64,000 nt of DNA, from positions 642,501-706,500 of the forward strand of contig JAJTWR010000001.1 of assembly GCA_021613335.1 (NCBI GenBank), given 5' to 3'. The stretch is from Whitmania pigra. Its lineage: Eukaryota > Annelida > Clitellata > Hirudinida > Haemopidae. Position 1 is the stretch's first letter, and each line of letters starts with the position of its first letter. Shown here in pieces: positions 21,801-36,497 of the stretch. A model generated the notes under the pieces. It had not been told where the DNA came from. It made no database searches and saw only the letters and a program-made list of their open reading frames with translations. Position numbers and translations under genes: made by a program.

Positions 21801-24675
21801 TATATAGCGTTTTACATAGGTTTGCAAAGGTTCTCATCCTTGAATATATTTCTCAGATATTTCTGTGACTACAATGTTCCTTTCCTAAGCATGTAATTTA
21901 GCAATGGACATCAATACACCAACAATACATCAACTTCAAATTTACTAAATAATAATTACCAACCATCTGTATTCTGCCAAATTTGTCATCTATAACAAGG
22001 TATTATGTCTAGCCTATGAAAAGATAAATATTCACAAATGTAGATTAATTCTATTTGCATTTCTTATGTAATCTATTTAAACAGCTGTTATTAATGCATC
22101 GCCAGCCATTCACAAGTGTTAAAGTAGCAAACAAGTAAACCAACATTTACAAACCTGGTTCTAATTGCTCTGAAATGTGTGGGTTCTCGATCACAACACT
22201 CTTTGAACCGTCATCGCTGGGAGTTCTATCGAACAGCTTCGATAAAAAAGTTGAGGCAGGCTTCAGAAAATCAAAATAGCTTATGAATCTAGGTTTAGAA
22301 AATCCTTTATCATCGGAAATTGAACTTTGAAGAATTGATTGCTTTGATGATGATAAAGCCTGGCGAGAGATCTCTGGTTTCGCTTGGAGGAGATCAAACG
22401 TGTCTAAATTCGTCTTTTGCAATGCGTCATCAGAGGTCGCACTATAAGCAGATGAGTTATGAGGTACAAAACCAAAAATGTGAGGAAAGTTCAGTCCAGA
22501 ATATGCTGAGGCGATATGCTGCTTGAGTGGACTCAGTAAGTGAAGCGAAGGTGGACTTGGAAAGTTGACAAAGTTGAAGAATCCAGAAGTTATCGAAGTC
22601 TCTGAATTTTCCAAGATAGTGTCCGGTTTTTCCTCAATACCCTTGGCACCGCAATCACTACCGGCGCATTGACAGCAAGGACTTCTGTCGCTGTTGATCA
22701 GAATCTGACTGTTGGCACTTTGTGAATCTTGCGGACTCTGTGATTCATTAGGAGAGGATCTTTCTTTGGCCGTGAAAAGATCTTTCTTTAAGCAATCACC
22801 TTCGAAATCTTGATTTTTACAGATTCCGTTGAGATAATTTTCAATCAGTTCCTGTTTCCTGTTCCTGTAGCAAGTCGTTATATTGTTTAAATTAACCGTA
22901 GACAAGCGAGCGAAAACCTTAACTTGTCTAGCGCCTTCGTTGAAAGACCCATAGTTATCTTTTGCCCTGGTGTAACTGTGTGTCATGCAATCTTCGTTCC
23001 TTGAGTTTTTCAGACAGCCGATGTTACAAACGTCAAAGTAATTTTGATGGTTCTTTCTAGAAATCGGCTTGCCAAAGTGTATAAGGTCTGGGTTCAGTTC
23101 TTCTGTGACCGGTCGTACGAATATTTCCGTTGTGCTATGAGGCTTTATGACCGGATAGAAACGACACATTGATCCTTGGAAATTGTACTGACTGGAATAG
23201 CACTTGGCAAATCGGGCATCGGTTCCGTTAGGCAGGGTAGCGGCGGTAGAATCTGGAGTATACAAGACTACGTGTTCTAAACTCTGACCTTCAGTAATTT
23301 CAGCTGCCTCATTAGTAATAACAATGCAAGGCCTGGTAGTTTCTTTTACTCTGGGCGGACTCAGCAATATCTCTTTGTCATCGCTGTCTTTAAAGTAATC
23401 CTTAGAGTCGTCTTTATTGGACGCTGGCAAATTAAGAAGCTTCTCTCGAGGAGAGTGATAACTTGCTGATGATGACAACTGGATAACCTGTGAACTGGGC
23501 GTGACCTGTTTCGAGTCATTAATCTGGATGTTTGCTTGACTGGCGAGCGAACATTTATGATCATCGTTTTTACAGTTAGTAGAAAATGCTGCTAGAGAAA
23601 TTTTACTCGGTCTCTTGGCGTTGATCAATTGGCCGCTTGGGTTTTGAAATTCTGGAAATTCTGAGATCGCCATCAAGTCATTTGGAACATCCTTTGGAGG
23701 ATTATAGACAATATTATAATAGTCCAGTGAATCGAGATATTGTGGCCGCTGTTTCTGTTCATTCGCTCTGTAACCCATGGTGATTACAGAACCTATTTGG
23801 GAGACGGTCTCACCTGCCATAGAAACCAAAGAGGCCATGTTTTTATCTCGTTTTTCGGACGATCTTTTGTGCAAATCGAGGGCCACTTTGTAGATGCCAA
23901 CGTACAGAACTATCATGGCTGATAAGGATATCCAGAAATAACCAATCTGAAGGATAGCAGTGAACAGAGCATCTTCCATAAACTGGGCGTAACATTTAAG
24001 AGGAGGGACAGTTCGCTTGCCAACAAAATGCTGCCAGCCAAAGATCGACGTAAAAAAAACCAGTATCGGGATAGTCCAAGTCAGACAAATCGCAATTCCC
24101 ACCTTTCTACCCGTTCGCCATTTTCTATACTTTGCAGGTAGCTTGACGGAGCAGAATCTGTCGACGGTGATGCAAAAGACTGTGTAAATGGAGCACATGC
24201 ACAGGGTGTAGTCCATCGAAAGCCAGAGATCGCAGAGGTTCTCTCCCAGAGGCCAAACCTCGCCAAATAGCAGGTAAACGGTGTAGAACGGCATTGACAC
24301 TACACCTATCAGCAAGTCGCTGACGGCTAGCGATGCGATGAAGTAGTTCGTCGGCTGTCTGATGCTTGGGACGATGACAAAGGACAGTATGACGACCAGA
24401 TTACCACCGATTGTCACCAAACCGACGGACGATGCCAGAAGTCCAAAGACTACCAAGTGCCATGTAGGGTAAGGGCTGAGGAACATGAACTCGAAAAATC
24501 CCCCGGGCTGTCTGGACGAGTTTATGGAGCACGTTGTTACATCCCCGTCCATTCTGTCGCTAACCTGATCGTAATGAGGAACGAAATCTGGTGAAATTTG
24601 GAAAATTGGCACATGTGGACTTCTGTGCGCAGATAAATCTCTCAGCGAAGATAGCAAGTAAAACTGGGCACCCAT
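18862..24675 (-). CDS. Muscarinic-type acetylcholine receptor (GAR-2 / mAChR-B-like GPCR), 3 exons, 1155 aa
   Basis: Exons 24675-22155, 20052-19792 and 19547-18862 join in frame across introns of 2102 and 244 bp (CCAG/GTTTGT to TGACAG; AATG/GTTAGG to TTTCATCAG). The first ATG follows an in-frame TAA and has A at -3 and G at +4; Met-42 is an alternative start. Residues 72-262 carry TM1-TM5: GNLVV, the TM2 Asp in LAVSD, a Cys148-Cys228 disulfide pair, the amine-binding Asp155 in SMDYTLC, and DRF in place of DRY. TM6 (about 1076-1098) has CWTPW and TM7 (about 1115-1138) has SYWLCYLN then NPFCY. The ANQQFKQAFLRIIR tail is typical of invertebrate GAR-2/B-type receptors, reported to couple to Gi/o. 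The third intracellular loop is about 810 residues, with Ser/Pro-rich, polyAsp (exon 2) and polyGln (exon 3) parts. It acts at the neuronal plasma membrane. I am confident of a muscarinic-type receptor, less so of the subtype. Confidence 0.9.
20053..22154 (-). other. Intron 1 of the muscarinic-type receptor
   Basis: 2102-bp AT-rich intron inside the sequence encoding the third intracellular loop. It contains a SINE-like segment (21508-21590) and a CATTCATTCATTCATTCATC microsatellite at about 21756-21782. No other gene seen. Confidence 0.75.
21508..21590 (+). mobile_element. tRNA-like SINE head in receptor intron 1
   Basis: GGCTTAACGGCTG resembles a Pol III A box and GTTCGAATCCC a B box at suitable spacing. 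The acceptor and T stems do not pair well, so this is not a functional tRNA. It differs from the SINE family at 40036. Confidence 0.35.
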
Positions 24676-24829
24676 TGTTGAGCTAACTGAGCTGTTCGTG
24701 AAAAGACAATTTTGTTAATAAATAAAAACAATTTTAATTTATCTGATAATATCATTTATGTAGTACTTATAATGTTTATTGTAATTCTGAAATAAATTGT
24801 TGATATTCGTTGATGTTGAATGATAGTTT

Positions 24830-24890
24830 GTTTGTTTGTTTATTTGATTATAGTCCTTTGCATAACGGAGATGATTCGGACTTGCTCGAA
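24830..24890 (-). repeat. SINE-associated tail motif
   Basis: The reverse complement reads TTATGCAAAGGACTATAATC-like sequence followed by AAATAAACAAACAAACA. The same motif precedes the SINE heads at 45820 and 57800. It is a fragment only. Confidence 0.4.
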
Positions 24891-24954
24891 TGATAGTAAT
24901 TTTGGTCCCATTTGTATCCCCGGCTGCTCATTTATTGTAAGAAATTGATCTGAA

Positions 24955-25480
24955 AAGAGGAGTGGAAGAGCTGGACTTTTTATTTATCAGGATATTGTGT
25001 TTTTCAATAAGCAGATTATCATTTTGCTTCTGCGACGTTTGAAAACATGTCTGTGAATTTAAAATTACGCAATACTATGATAACACTCGGTGTCGTTTAC
25101 CAACCTCCTAAAAGCAAATTACAACTATTTAATAAAGCACTCAAAGTCACGCTTTATCTGATCAGGGAAAATGGGGATTGCGTATTGTTGGGAGATTTCA
25201 ATTTGGACGTAACAAGTGATTCCACCTCGGTACAGGAGTATTCTGCCTGCATCCTAAAACAGATCAACCAACAAGAATAACATCAAAGAGCGCGACCGTT
25301 ATCGATAACATCTTCACGAACATATTCGATAGAAACAGTTTTTCAAAAATTATAGTAGATGACATTTCGGATTATCTTTCCATCTACTTCTCGTTCAGTG
25401 CTGGTGTTTTTAATTACAGCAGATCAATTTCTTCACCCATTTTAGAGTGTATACGAGGAGCCAAAGGAAGGCATTGCTAG
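24955..25480 (+). pseudogene. Non-LTR retrotransposon fragment: APE-type endonuclease domain
   Basis: The translation gives ITLGVVYQPPKS, then GDCVLLGDFNLDV, both signatures of the exonuclease-endonuclease-phosphatase domain of CR1/L2/Jockey-type elements. After a frameshift near 25270 it continues as PTRITSKSATVIDNIFTNIF and IIVDDISDYLSIYFSFS (consensus DISDHLPI). Frameshifts and the absence of a reverse transcriptase show it is a 5'-part relic. Confidence 0.8.
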
Positions 25481-27830
25481 ATTTACCGCAATATCTCGGG
25501 GATCCTGTTTTTCAATCAATGTATTTAGAAGACGTTACTCCCAAAGAAATTATTCAAATATCAAGAACTTTTAAGCAATCCCACAGCTCTTGAGGGGGTA
25601 TCAATACCTAAGATTGCCCAAATCATCGCTGCACCAGTTTTTGGTGTTTCGATAAAAATATAAAAAAAAGGGTAAAAACCTGAAAAAATGTAATTTATAA
25701 CACAAATTTGTGGGCACTATAATTAAATTTAAACCACCTGGGTTCATTGAAAATTGAAAATGATAACAAAATTATGCAGATTACATGCAAACTCTGCAAA
25801 TTGCAAGCAGGTTATGCAAATTATGCAAATAAATAACAATTATACAAATGACTATCCTAGAATAATCTTCTGATGTTATTTAGTGTTTTTTCTGAAGGTC
25901 TTAGAATTCTAATGAATTTCAAGAAATTCGAAATATGAGAAGTCTTACATTGTCTCCTTAAGAGATTAAAAAAATGTTTCTATTTAAAATAGAGTCTATT
26001 TATTAGACCGTCTTTAGATGCACTAAAAAAAAAAAAAATAATAATAATAATAATAATATAATAATAATAATTAGCAATATTCAGTAATTACAACATAGTA
26101 AATAACATGAGAGTCATTCGATGCTTTTTATTCACTCGATATCCTTGCATGACAGTCTGAACTTGAATCGGCATTCGGCCTTTGTAAGCCGTTAGCTCTA
26201 AAGACCTGTATTGCATCAATCGAATGCATCCTCATTTATACGAATCTGTGCCGGTTCGGCAAGGTATAAAGCCTATAACAAATATTGCTTTTCAATGGCC
26301 AGTCGTAATGGCTCGTCAATGACGGCTGCCTTTGCCTCATCTATCCTTAGCTTCATTCATTCGTCCATCCATCCATTCATCCATCCCAATTCTCATTCTC
26401 AAAATTCTCAGGAAATCTCAAAAGCACCTTCAATAAAGTTCAACTCAAAAGAACAAACAACCAATTACAGCGGAGACGAATTTACGTATCTCTCTGTCTC
26501 TCTAATGGCTGCTTACGAAAACCTTCTGCTCGTAGAAAGCCCAAGGCTGAATACATAAAAAAGTCCTTACTATTGCTTTTGAAAAGACTGACGATTGAAG
26601 TAAAAAAAAAACAGAAAAAAAATCTAAAACTGGGGCCGTCCTCCCATAAATGACCACTGCTGACGTGGGGGATTAGGATTGGGTGGGACTGCCCCCTTAG
26701 GCTGAAGTCAATTAATTTGCATAAAAAAGAAAAGAATCGAGTGAAAAAAAGATTTCTTTTCGCGTTGTTAAAAGATTTTTTCAAGAATTACAAGCATTGC
26801 AAATGCAAAATAAAACTTTAGATTTCGAGCTGGTTCTAATTGAAAATATTCTGTCAAAACTACTCCAAAACTGGAATCCTTCAAGACAATGCCAAACAAA
26901 AGAGCTGATCTTAGAATTTCACTTTCAAATGAAACTCTCAACCACTCTGATTGAGAGTTGGATTGAACGAACGAACGAATGAATGAATGAATGAATAAAT
27001 GGAAAGGAGGTGGATGAATACCATCTCGATGGTTGGGTGGACGGTTGGAAAGATGAATGAACGGCATGGATATACGAACGTCCTAATGATGCAATCAGGT
27101 CGTGATTAAGTTTTTGTCCGCTCAATGCATTAGCAAGTCCTGCGAATTGACCCACATCCAAACGAGACCGACCTATAAACGAATTAGGTCATGTCAATTG
27201 ATGAGGCAGATCAATTCGCATCTGCATCGAGTGAGGGTTTATCTGTGTCAGGTCAAGCGAAAAGCGAGAACAAGGGGAAATGCTGGCTTGTCCACTTGCT
27301 GAGGTTTGTATTAACTAAGGAGTAGACAGTTGAGAGAAGGGCTGGCAGGATAGGACTATGATCCACCTATGATATTTGAAATATTAAAATATATGAGAAC
27401 ATTAATTAAATCTATATTTTATATATATTTTAATTTAAACTTTTTTTTAAAAAAATTATTTCGATAATTTAATTACTACTTTGAACGAAAATTTCAGTAT
27501 ATATGCCCCACGTCCTTAAATCGGCCATTGATTTTGCAGGTGGGCCCACAAATAGATTGTTCTAGATCTAGGGGGAGTAAATGTAGTGAAATGAATTCTA
27601 AGGAAAGCAATAAAAATAATAATAAAGAATAACAAGTAATAAGTATTCAATGTTGTTAGATGCGATATAAATGTTTAATATCTTATTATTTAATATATAT
27701 TATAATATATATAAACTTTTTATTAATAACCTATTATAATAATATATAATATAATATATATTATTAATTTATCATATAATATAATATATAATATATAATG
27801 TAATATATATTATTAACTATATTAACCACG
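25481..27830. other. No gene seen; short microsatellites
   Basis: Holds an (A)n(AAT)n tract at 26025-26070, (CATC/CATT)n at 26355-26388 and (GAAT)n at 26968-26998. The open frames at 26211-27302 read through these repeats and resemble no family I recognise. Confidence 0.5.
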
Positions 27831-27831
27831 T

Positions 27832-27925
27832 ATTATTATTATTATTATTATTAATTAGTATTATTATTATTATTATTATGATTATTATTATTATTATTAT
27901 TAATTATTAATTATTATTATTATTA

Positions 27926-28014
<89 letters not shown>

Positions 28015-28060
28015 ATTATTATTATTAATTATTATTTATTATTAATTATTATTATTATAA
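27832..28060. repeat. (ATT)n array
   Basis: About 230 bp of TTA units interrupted by TTAATTATTA steps. It is preceded by a palindromic ATATAATATA-rich stretch (27690-27815). Confidence 0.9.
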
Positions 28061-28935
28061 CTTGATCTTTTCGTCTTTCCAAAAAATTCCGAATGATGAC
28101 TCCCAAATAATTTGTTCAATGATCGTTCGAATTATTCAGCATGTTGTTCAACCATGGATTTGACAATGTTTTTGTGTTATTCATAAATATTATTTAATTT
28201 TAAATTCCATTCACGAAGACGAATACAAATACAAAGTAATAAAATTATTATGAGATAAATACAATAAATACTTATTATGAACGACTCTTCTATGCTTATT
28301 ACTTTATTTAAAACATTATCGACTTACTTAATGACTATTTACAAATGATTCCATGAATAAATAAATAATAAATAATAATAATAATAAAGTAAATAAAATA
28401 AATAAATAATTTAATAACAATGACAATGAATCTTAATAACTTCTGCCTTACTCCAAGGCGTTCAGAAATGTTGGCACAAGCAATCAGGAATACACACCAA
28501 TCGTCAATGCTGAAGAATTTTTGGTTCGTTATCGTTTACACACACCTAGTGGCCCCGCCATCTTATGCGCTAGCCGTGTTTATTTATTTTTATTTTACTA
28601 ATAATTTTATTTTATTGATGGTAGCTAGTAGGACATTATTCATTGAAATTATTATTAAGAATTTTAAGTTGCATTATTTTCATTAATTTGTAACTGATTA
28701 TTGTAACCGTATAAATAATTATGTCATTATGGCATTTTTCTAAATGTTACAATACAAAATGATCTAATAACAACAATAATAATAATTATTATTTATTATG
28801 AACATAGTCCAATGTTGTTGTTCTCTTCGAGAATGGGCGGAGCCAAGGATGGGCAAAATTAATCAATACGAAATATCTTGCCGGAAATCGATTGTCCTGG
28901 ATGTGAGAGAGTTTGTTGGTTCGTTCATACAACCT
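28061..28935. other. No gene seen
   Basis: AT-rich. An open frame at 28420-28686 has no recognised motif. Confidence 0.4.
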
Positions 28936-29010
28936 AATACTCGCTCACTCACTCACTCATTCACTCACTCACTCACTCACTCATTCCCTCACTCACTCAC
29001 TCACTCGCAA
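28936..29010. repeat. (ACTC)n microsatellite
   Basis: About 18 CACT units with T variants; same family as the 1.36-kb array at the left edge. Confidence 0.9.
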
Positions 29011-30677
<1,667 letters not shown>

Positions 30678-30929
30678 ATAATTATTTCCATTATCTTAGG
30701 AGTTTTGGAAAGTTTAAAGGGAAAATAAACTGATTTTTCAGAAGGTGGCTTGGTCTGACGTCTGTGGCGCTGTACAGCAGGAATTCCAAGCTTAGACTGA
30801 AAGTTAAGTTCTATCGTTGAGAAATTCAAGATCGCCAAGATAAGAACACAGTGAATGTTAAATGACTCAGTTAATACTCAGCGGAGTGCGTAAAGTAAAA
30901 TAAAAAGCAAAGGAAACATTTATGAATTA

Positions 30930-31900
30930 AGTTGGCACATTCAGACCGGTCGCCATGGTGTCGAATGGAGTCACAACGTGTCCCAAGCGGTCCCAAACAA
31001 CTACAGCAGTCAGTCTTCGTTCATAGTTCAGGAAAGAAGAAGGCAGAGAATGAAAGAGTCACGAAGGCTGTGCAACAGGCTCAGCAATGTTATTGTGGAC
31101 CACTTGGGATAAGACTCTCTAGCGAACCATTACATGGAAGGACATTTGCTCCCACTTCGACTGTCTATTGTGATACGAGCCATCTCCTCCCCTTTCTGGA
31201 CAACCGGCAGGGATATGGTAGACGATAAAAGATGTGCACTCTGTGGCTTTTGAGTTACTCCTAAGCCCTTGGACGCGGAAGATATGCATGGCGCCACAAC
31301 CAGTTCTTGGACAGAAGCATTAAAGACTAATTGCTCCAAAGTGAATACTCAAGAGTTTGTGCTGCAGAAAAGAGTATACTTCCTGCATGAGGGTTGTTCC
31401 AAATGCAGCAGTAAAAGATGAACAGTGACAATAAGGAACATCTACGAGAAGGCCAATGAGTGGTGTGTTAAGTTTAAATTCCCCCTGGCCGGATTTGGTG
31501 CTCAAGTCTGCCAAGTCAGACACCATAGTCCAGACAGAATTAACTTTACCTTGGGAGGACAAAATGGACGCGCTCAAGTGCAAGAAATATACTCAAAAAA
31601 AAAGTCCTGACACTGGACTTGAGAGATCAAGGATGTGTCGTGTAATTCCTGATTGGAAGGTCCCTGTACCAATTTTTTTAGTGAAATTGGCCTGTCAAAC
31701 AAGAAGAGAACAAAGTTCATGAAAAGAGTGTCGAGGCATCTTCTCAATGGATATGGAGTCACAGGAACTCCAAGCTGTAATTATTCGCGAGGTAGGAGGA
31801 AATGCACAAACGGTGCTGGAAATTGGTCTCTAAGAGGCCGAAAGGAAAGTGCGATAGTTCGTTTTTGCCCGACGGGACACCCATCTGAACGAGGGGGGGG
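30930..31900 (+). pseudogene. Decayed retrotransposon-type ORF fragment
   Basis: Segments in different frames include DTIVQTELTLPWEDKMDALK, resembling the ELTVPWE...ERK block common in C-terminal regions of metazoan retroelement proteins, followed by WKVPVPIFLVKLAC and then KFMKRVSRHLLNGYGVTGT. Many stops and frameshifts. Base composition (about half GC in places) differs from the AT-rich neighbourhood. The assignment to a transposon-derived protein is inference. Confidence 0.45.
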
Positions 31901-33153
31901 GGAGAGGGGTGCGTCCCGTCACCGGAGATTTCAAGATGTGCTCGAAAAAAGATTTTGTCGGGGCTCGATGAGAGTTATTAATCTCATGTTTATGATTTCA
32001 AACAAACTATAAAATGTAAAATGTTCTAAATTGCCATCATCATCATCATCATCATCGAAAGTCGTCATCGTCATCATCTTCATAACCATTCCCTTCTTTA
32101 GCAACAATAATTCTGGCGCCATATTGCTCATGAAAACTGAGACGAAGGGGATAAAGAAAAATTTCATTTTGCGACTTCTGTGTCTATGGGATTATTTTAT
32201 TTCTTTGCTTTCAAGCGATGCATGTGACATCTGTCGACAGCCCTATTTTCGCTCTACGTGGCTTTCCGTTTTGTGCCATTTTTGGCAAATGGTCTACTTT
32301 TTTTTATATGTGACTCCAATATTGTTAATATTATTATTATTATTATTATTATTGTTGATGTTGATAATAATATTATTATATTCATTATCAATTGATATTT
32401 ATTACTAGTAGTTGTAATTACATTTCTAAGAAACTATCAAGCCTTGCAGAAAAATTTTGTAATGAAACGGTAACATAGACAAAATTATCATATTTATAAG
32501 TAATATTTTAAAATATAATTACATTCATAGTCGACTTCATAACTAATTAAATCAACAATCACAAATATTCGATAGGAATAACATACAATGCCACCGATAG
32601 AAACTTTGGATCCCTATTCTATGTTAATATGGCAATAGAAAATCAAATTAAAAAAAGGTTTTAAATCCACTCGTACCCCCAAACAATCGTCGACCCTTGG
32701 TAACTTAGCCCCCCCCCTTCTCAGAGACCCTGGCAATGGACAAAGTTATAGCAGCTGACATATAAAGATATGTTTTATGCCCTCACGAGTCACTGCAAAA
32801 CAATATAAACATCGTGTAGACACCCGCAGACATTATTACTAGGTGTCTGTTACAGACTGAGCTCCTTTAGAAGTGTTGTATTGCCTTTTTACGAGGTGAT
32901 TATTTTTTCAAAACTTCTCTCGAATGATTTCTCCGCCTCCAAGACTGTTTTAAGGAATTCCCATTTTTTATTCCCATTTTTTTTTCATTTAGCTATTATT
33001 AATATATCTTAATGTTGAAGTGTTATAATAATAATTTAAATAAAATTAATAAATAAATTGATAAATCATTTTTTGTAAATCATTTAATCGGAATTGGAAA
33101 TATGTGAATTTAGATTTCGAGCGAAAGCAAATTAAATGTATATTTTATTGCTA

Positions 33154-33193
<40 letters not shown>

Positions 33194-33888
33194 AGAATAA
33201 AATACAGAATTTCAAATTTGAAAATCCTAAATATGCTTCTAAAAAAATATCCTCTGAAATTATTCCTTCGTCCTAAATTAGAGTGCACCTCTTAAAGTAA
33301 TAACCACAACGAACATGTCTGCATAATGCATGCGACAAACAGAATCATCTGGGGCTCTTCATCTACAAAGTGAGGATCATTTCATTCGAATTGCACTGTA
33401 AAATTCGAAAGATTTTAAAGTATTCTTTTATACTTTTTCGAGGGTAAAATTCTTTTCGTATTTTCTATTTAATTTTGACATTTTAAACAACAAGGAAAAA
33501 CAAAACAAGAATTTTTAAAGTCTTTTCCAATGAATTTCTTGAAAGTAGAAACATTATTTTGTTGATTAATTCGAGAAAATGAAAAAAATGTTGCAAAATA
33601 ATTTGGGATTTCCTCGACAATAAACTGGAAGTAAACAAAATTTAAAACGAGAAGTGCGTGAATAAATAATGTTTGATTGCAAATTAGTTGAATTATGCAT
33701 TTAAATTATTATTATTATTAAGTTGTATTGACAATACAGTTACATTAATTTATTATTATTATTATCATTGTTATTAGTATTATTATTACATTTATTAGAT
33801 AATAAATCATCATCATCAGCATCAAAGCATTGACAATTTGTAAAAAGTTGTATTGACAATACAGTTACGCTAATTTAATATTATTACT
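31901..33888. other. No gene seen; simple repeats
   Basis: Includes (TCA)n at 32035-32055, (TTA)n at 32329-32352 and 33152-33192. The paired blocks AAGTTGTATTGACAATACAG at 33720 and 33846 bracket about 125 bp as a direct repeat. No coding feature recognised. Confidence 0.5.
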
Positions 33889-34094
<206 letters not shown>

Positions 34095-34831
34095 ATTTAT
34101 TAGATAATAAATCATCATCATCATCATCAATGCAGTGAATTGTTTCAACGAATTGCTCTTCATCATCATGAAATTCAATTTGAACACGCAGAACATTTCC
34201 ATCACGAAATGCAACTCTCACACCAGGAATTATTGCATTTAATAAACAAATATATTTTATTCGTATAAAAATAATTAAAGATAGAAAAAAAAATAACAAA
34301 TAAATAAATGAATGGGTAAATGAATCTATTTACTGAATCAATATTTGTATGAGTAAATAAATGTATAATTATGAAATATTTATTAGTTATCAATAATAAA
34401 TAAAATTATTTTAAATTTTGTAAATAATGGAATTGAGTTTTTAACCTAGAAAAGTTACTTAAAGCCATTGCATTTATCATTACAATTATCATTTATGTTA
34501 AATGTCAATTATCTTATTATTGCGTTTAGTAAAATCATTTTAAATTTGGACACTTGATCACAGGCTGATGATAGATGTGTTAAAATAAATATTTCAAAGT
34601 AAAAGTAATATTAATTTGATTAATCCAACAAATCATAAAATAATACCAAATATAATATCCTAATTATCGTATCAAACAATTATAGTTACATTAAAACCGA
34701 ATAATGTTAGCGCATTTGCATAAGTAATGAGTAAAGCATTAGGTCAAAGTGTAACTAAATTAATATACACTACAATTACTAACAACATTTGATTACGCAG
34801 TGCATGCAATGGCCACATAATACGAGTTAGA

Positions 34832-34967
34832 GCAGTACACAAGCAATGAAAAAAACAGTACTTTAATTAATAACAGTACACAAGCAATTACGAGACAGTA
34901 CTTTAATTAATAACAGTACACAAGCAATTACGAGACAGTACAATTAGTAATAGTACACAAGCAATTA
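34832..34967. repeat. 40-bp tandem repeat, about 3.5 copies
   Basis: Unit with core ACAGTACACAAGCAATTACG then AGACAGTACTTTAATTAAT. The first and last copies are diverged. Flanks 34095-34831 and 34968-35275 show no gene. Confidence 0.85.
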
Positions 34968-35276
34968 CCACTTCACTTAGAGATTCCCAGGATTATTAAT
35001 AGCAAACATCCAAGACCAAACAGTACAGACAACCTAGTACTAATAATACTTACCATGATTGGACAGATCAGAAGTAAAGCGGCTAAATTGACTACGGCAA
35101 CCGGCTAATATGAAGACCTCTTATAAACCCTCACTTATTCTTGACATCATCTCTTTTCGCACTGGATACTCTCACTTCTTAGTCAGCATCACCTTTATTT
35201 TCACAGTTGTCGCCATCTTACTGTCAAATATCGTCTTATTGTGTTTATTACTGTTGCTGTTGTTAGTAATTATATT

Positions 35277-35283
35277 AATGATA

Positions 35284-35321
<38 letters not shown>

Positions 35322-35760
35322 TTATTATTATGATTATGGTGATGATGATTATTATTATTGTAATATAATATTATTATTATGTTGTATAATTATTATTATT
35401 ATTACATTATTACATTATTTTAATTATAATAACAATATTAATATTGTTATATTTATTATTATTATTATTTTATTTCTTTTTTCTGTTAACTTTAAAAGTA
35501 AACACCATTGAACACAGTTGAAACTCATAAATATTAACTGAACTTTCGTTGCAAATGTCTGCCACAAGTTTTTAAATGTCGAGTTTGAACTCGGCAAAAC
35601 AGTTGTTGAGTTGTACTTGTCTGTAAGAAAAATAAATAATTACAGTTATTATAGTTATTAATGTTTTTAATATTATTATTATATTACTACATTATTATAA
35701 TTATAATAATATTATTATTATATTTATTATTATTATTATTATTAATATTATTATTAACGG
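35277..35760. repeat. (ATT)n-rich tracts
   Basis: TTA repeats at 35283-35322, 35345-35475 and 35660-35755, broken by AT-rich unique sequence. Confidence 0.8.
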
Positions 35761-35937
35761 TTTAAATCGACTTTATTGACGATGATGATTACTTTAACGA
35801 CGTCGATGATGATGATGACGATAGTTTTGTTGTTTGCTGCGGACACGAGGCAAGAAAGTATCGATCGATTTTTTCCGATAAAGTATTTCAAGGAGATAAG
35901 AAAGTCCATGGAACATGGAGAAGATTGTACACGGGGA

Positions 35938-36497
35938 TGGATGGATGGATGGATGGATGGATGGATGGATGGATGGATGGATAGATGGATGGATGGATGG
36001 ATGGATGGATGGATGGATGGATGGATGGATGGATGGATGGATGGATGGATGGATGGATGGATGGATGGATGGATGGATGGATGGATGGATGGATGGATGG
36101 ATGGATGGATGGATGGATGGATGGATGGATGGATGGATGGATGGATGGATGGATGGATGGATGGATGGATGGATGGATGGATGGATGGATGGATGGATGG
36201 ATGGATGGATGGATGGATGGATGGATGGATGGATGGATGGATGGATGGATGGATGGATGGATGGATGGATGGATGGATGATGGATGGATGGATGGATGGA
36301 TGGATGGATGGATGGATGGATGGATGGATGGATGGATGGATGGATGGATGGATGGATGGATGGATGGATGATGATGGATGATGGATGGATGGATGGATGG
36401 ATGGATGGATGGATGGATGGATGGATGGATGATGGATGGATGGATGGATGGATGGATGGATGGATGGATGGATGGATGGATGGATGGATGGATGGAT
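35938..36497. repeat. (ATGG)n tetranucleotide array, about 560 bp
   Basis: GATG repeats with a few ATGATG slips, giving stop-free spurious frames of repeated Trp-Met-Asp-Gly on one strand and His-Pro-Ser-Ile on the other. Neither is a gene. Followed by (CAT)n at 36597-36660. Confidence 0.97.
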
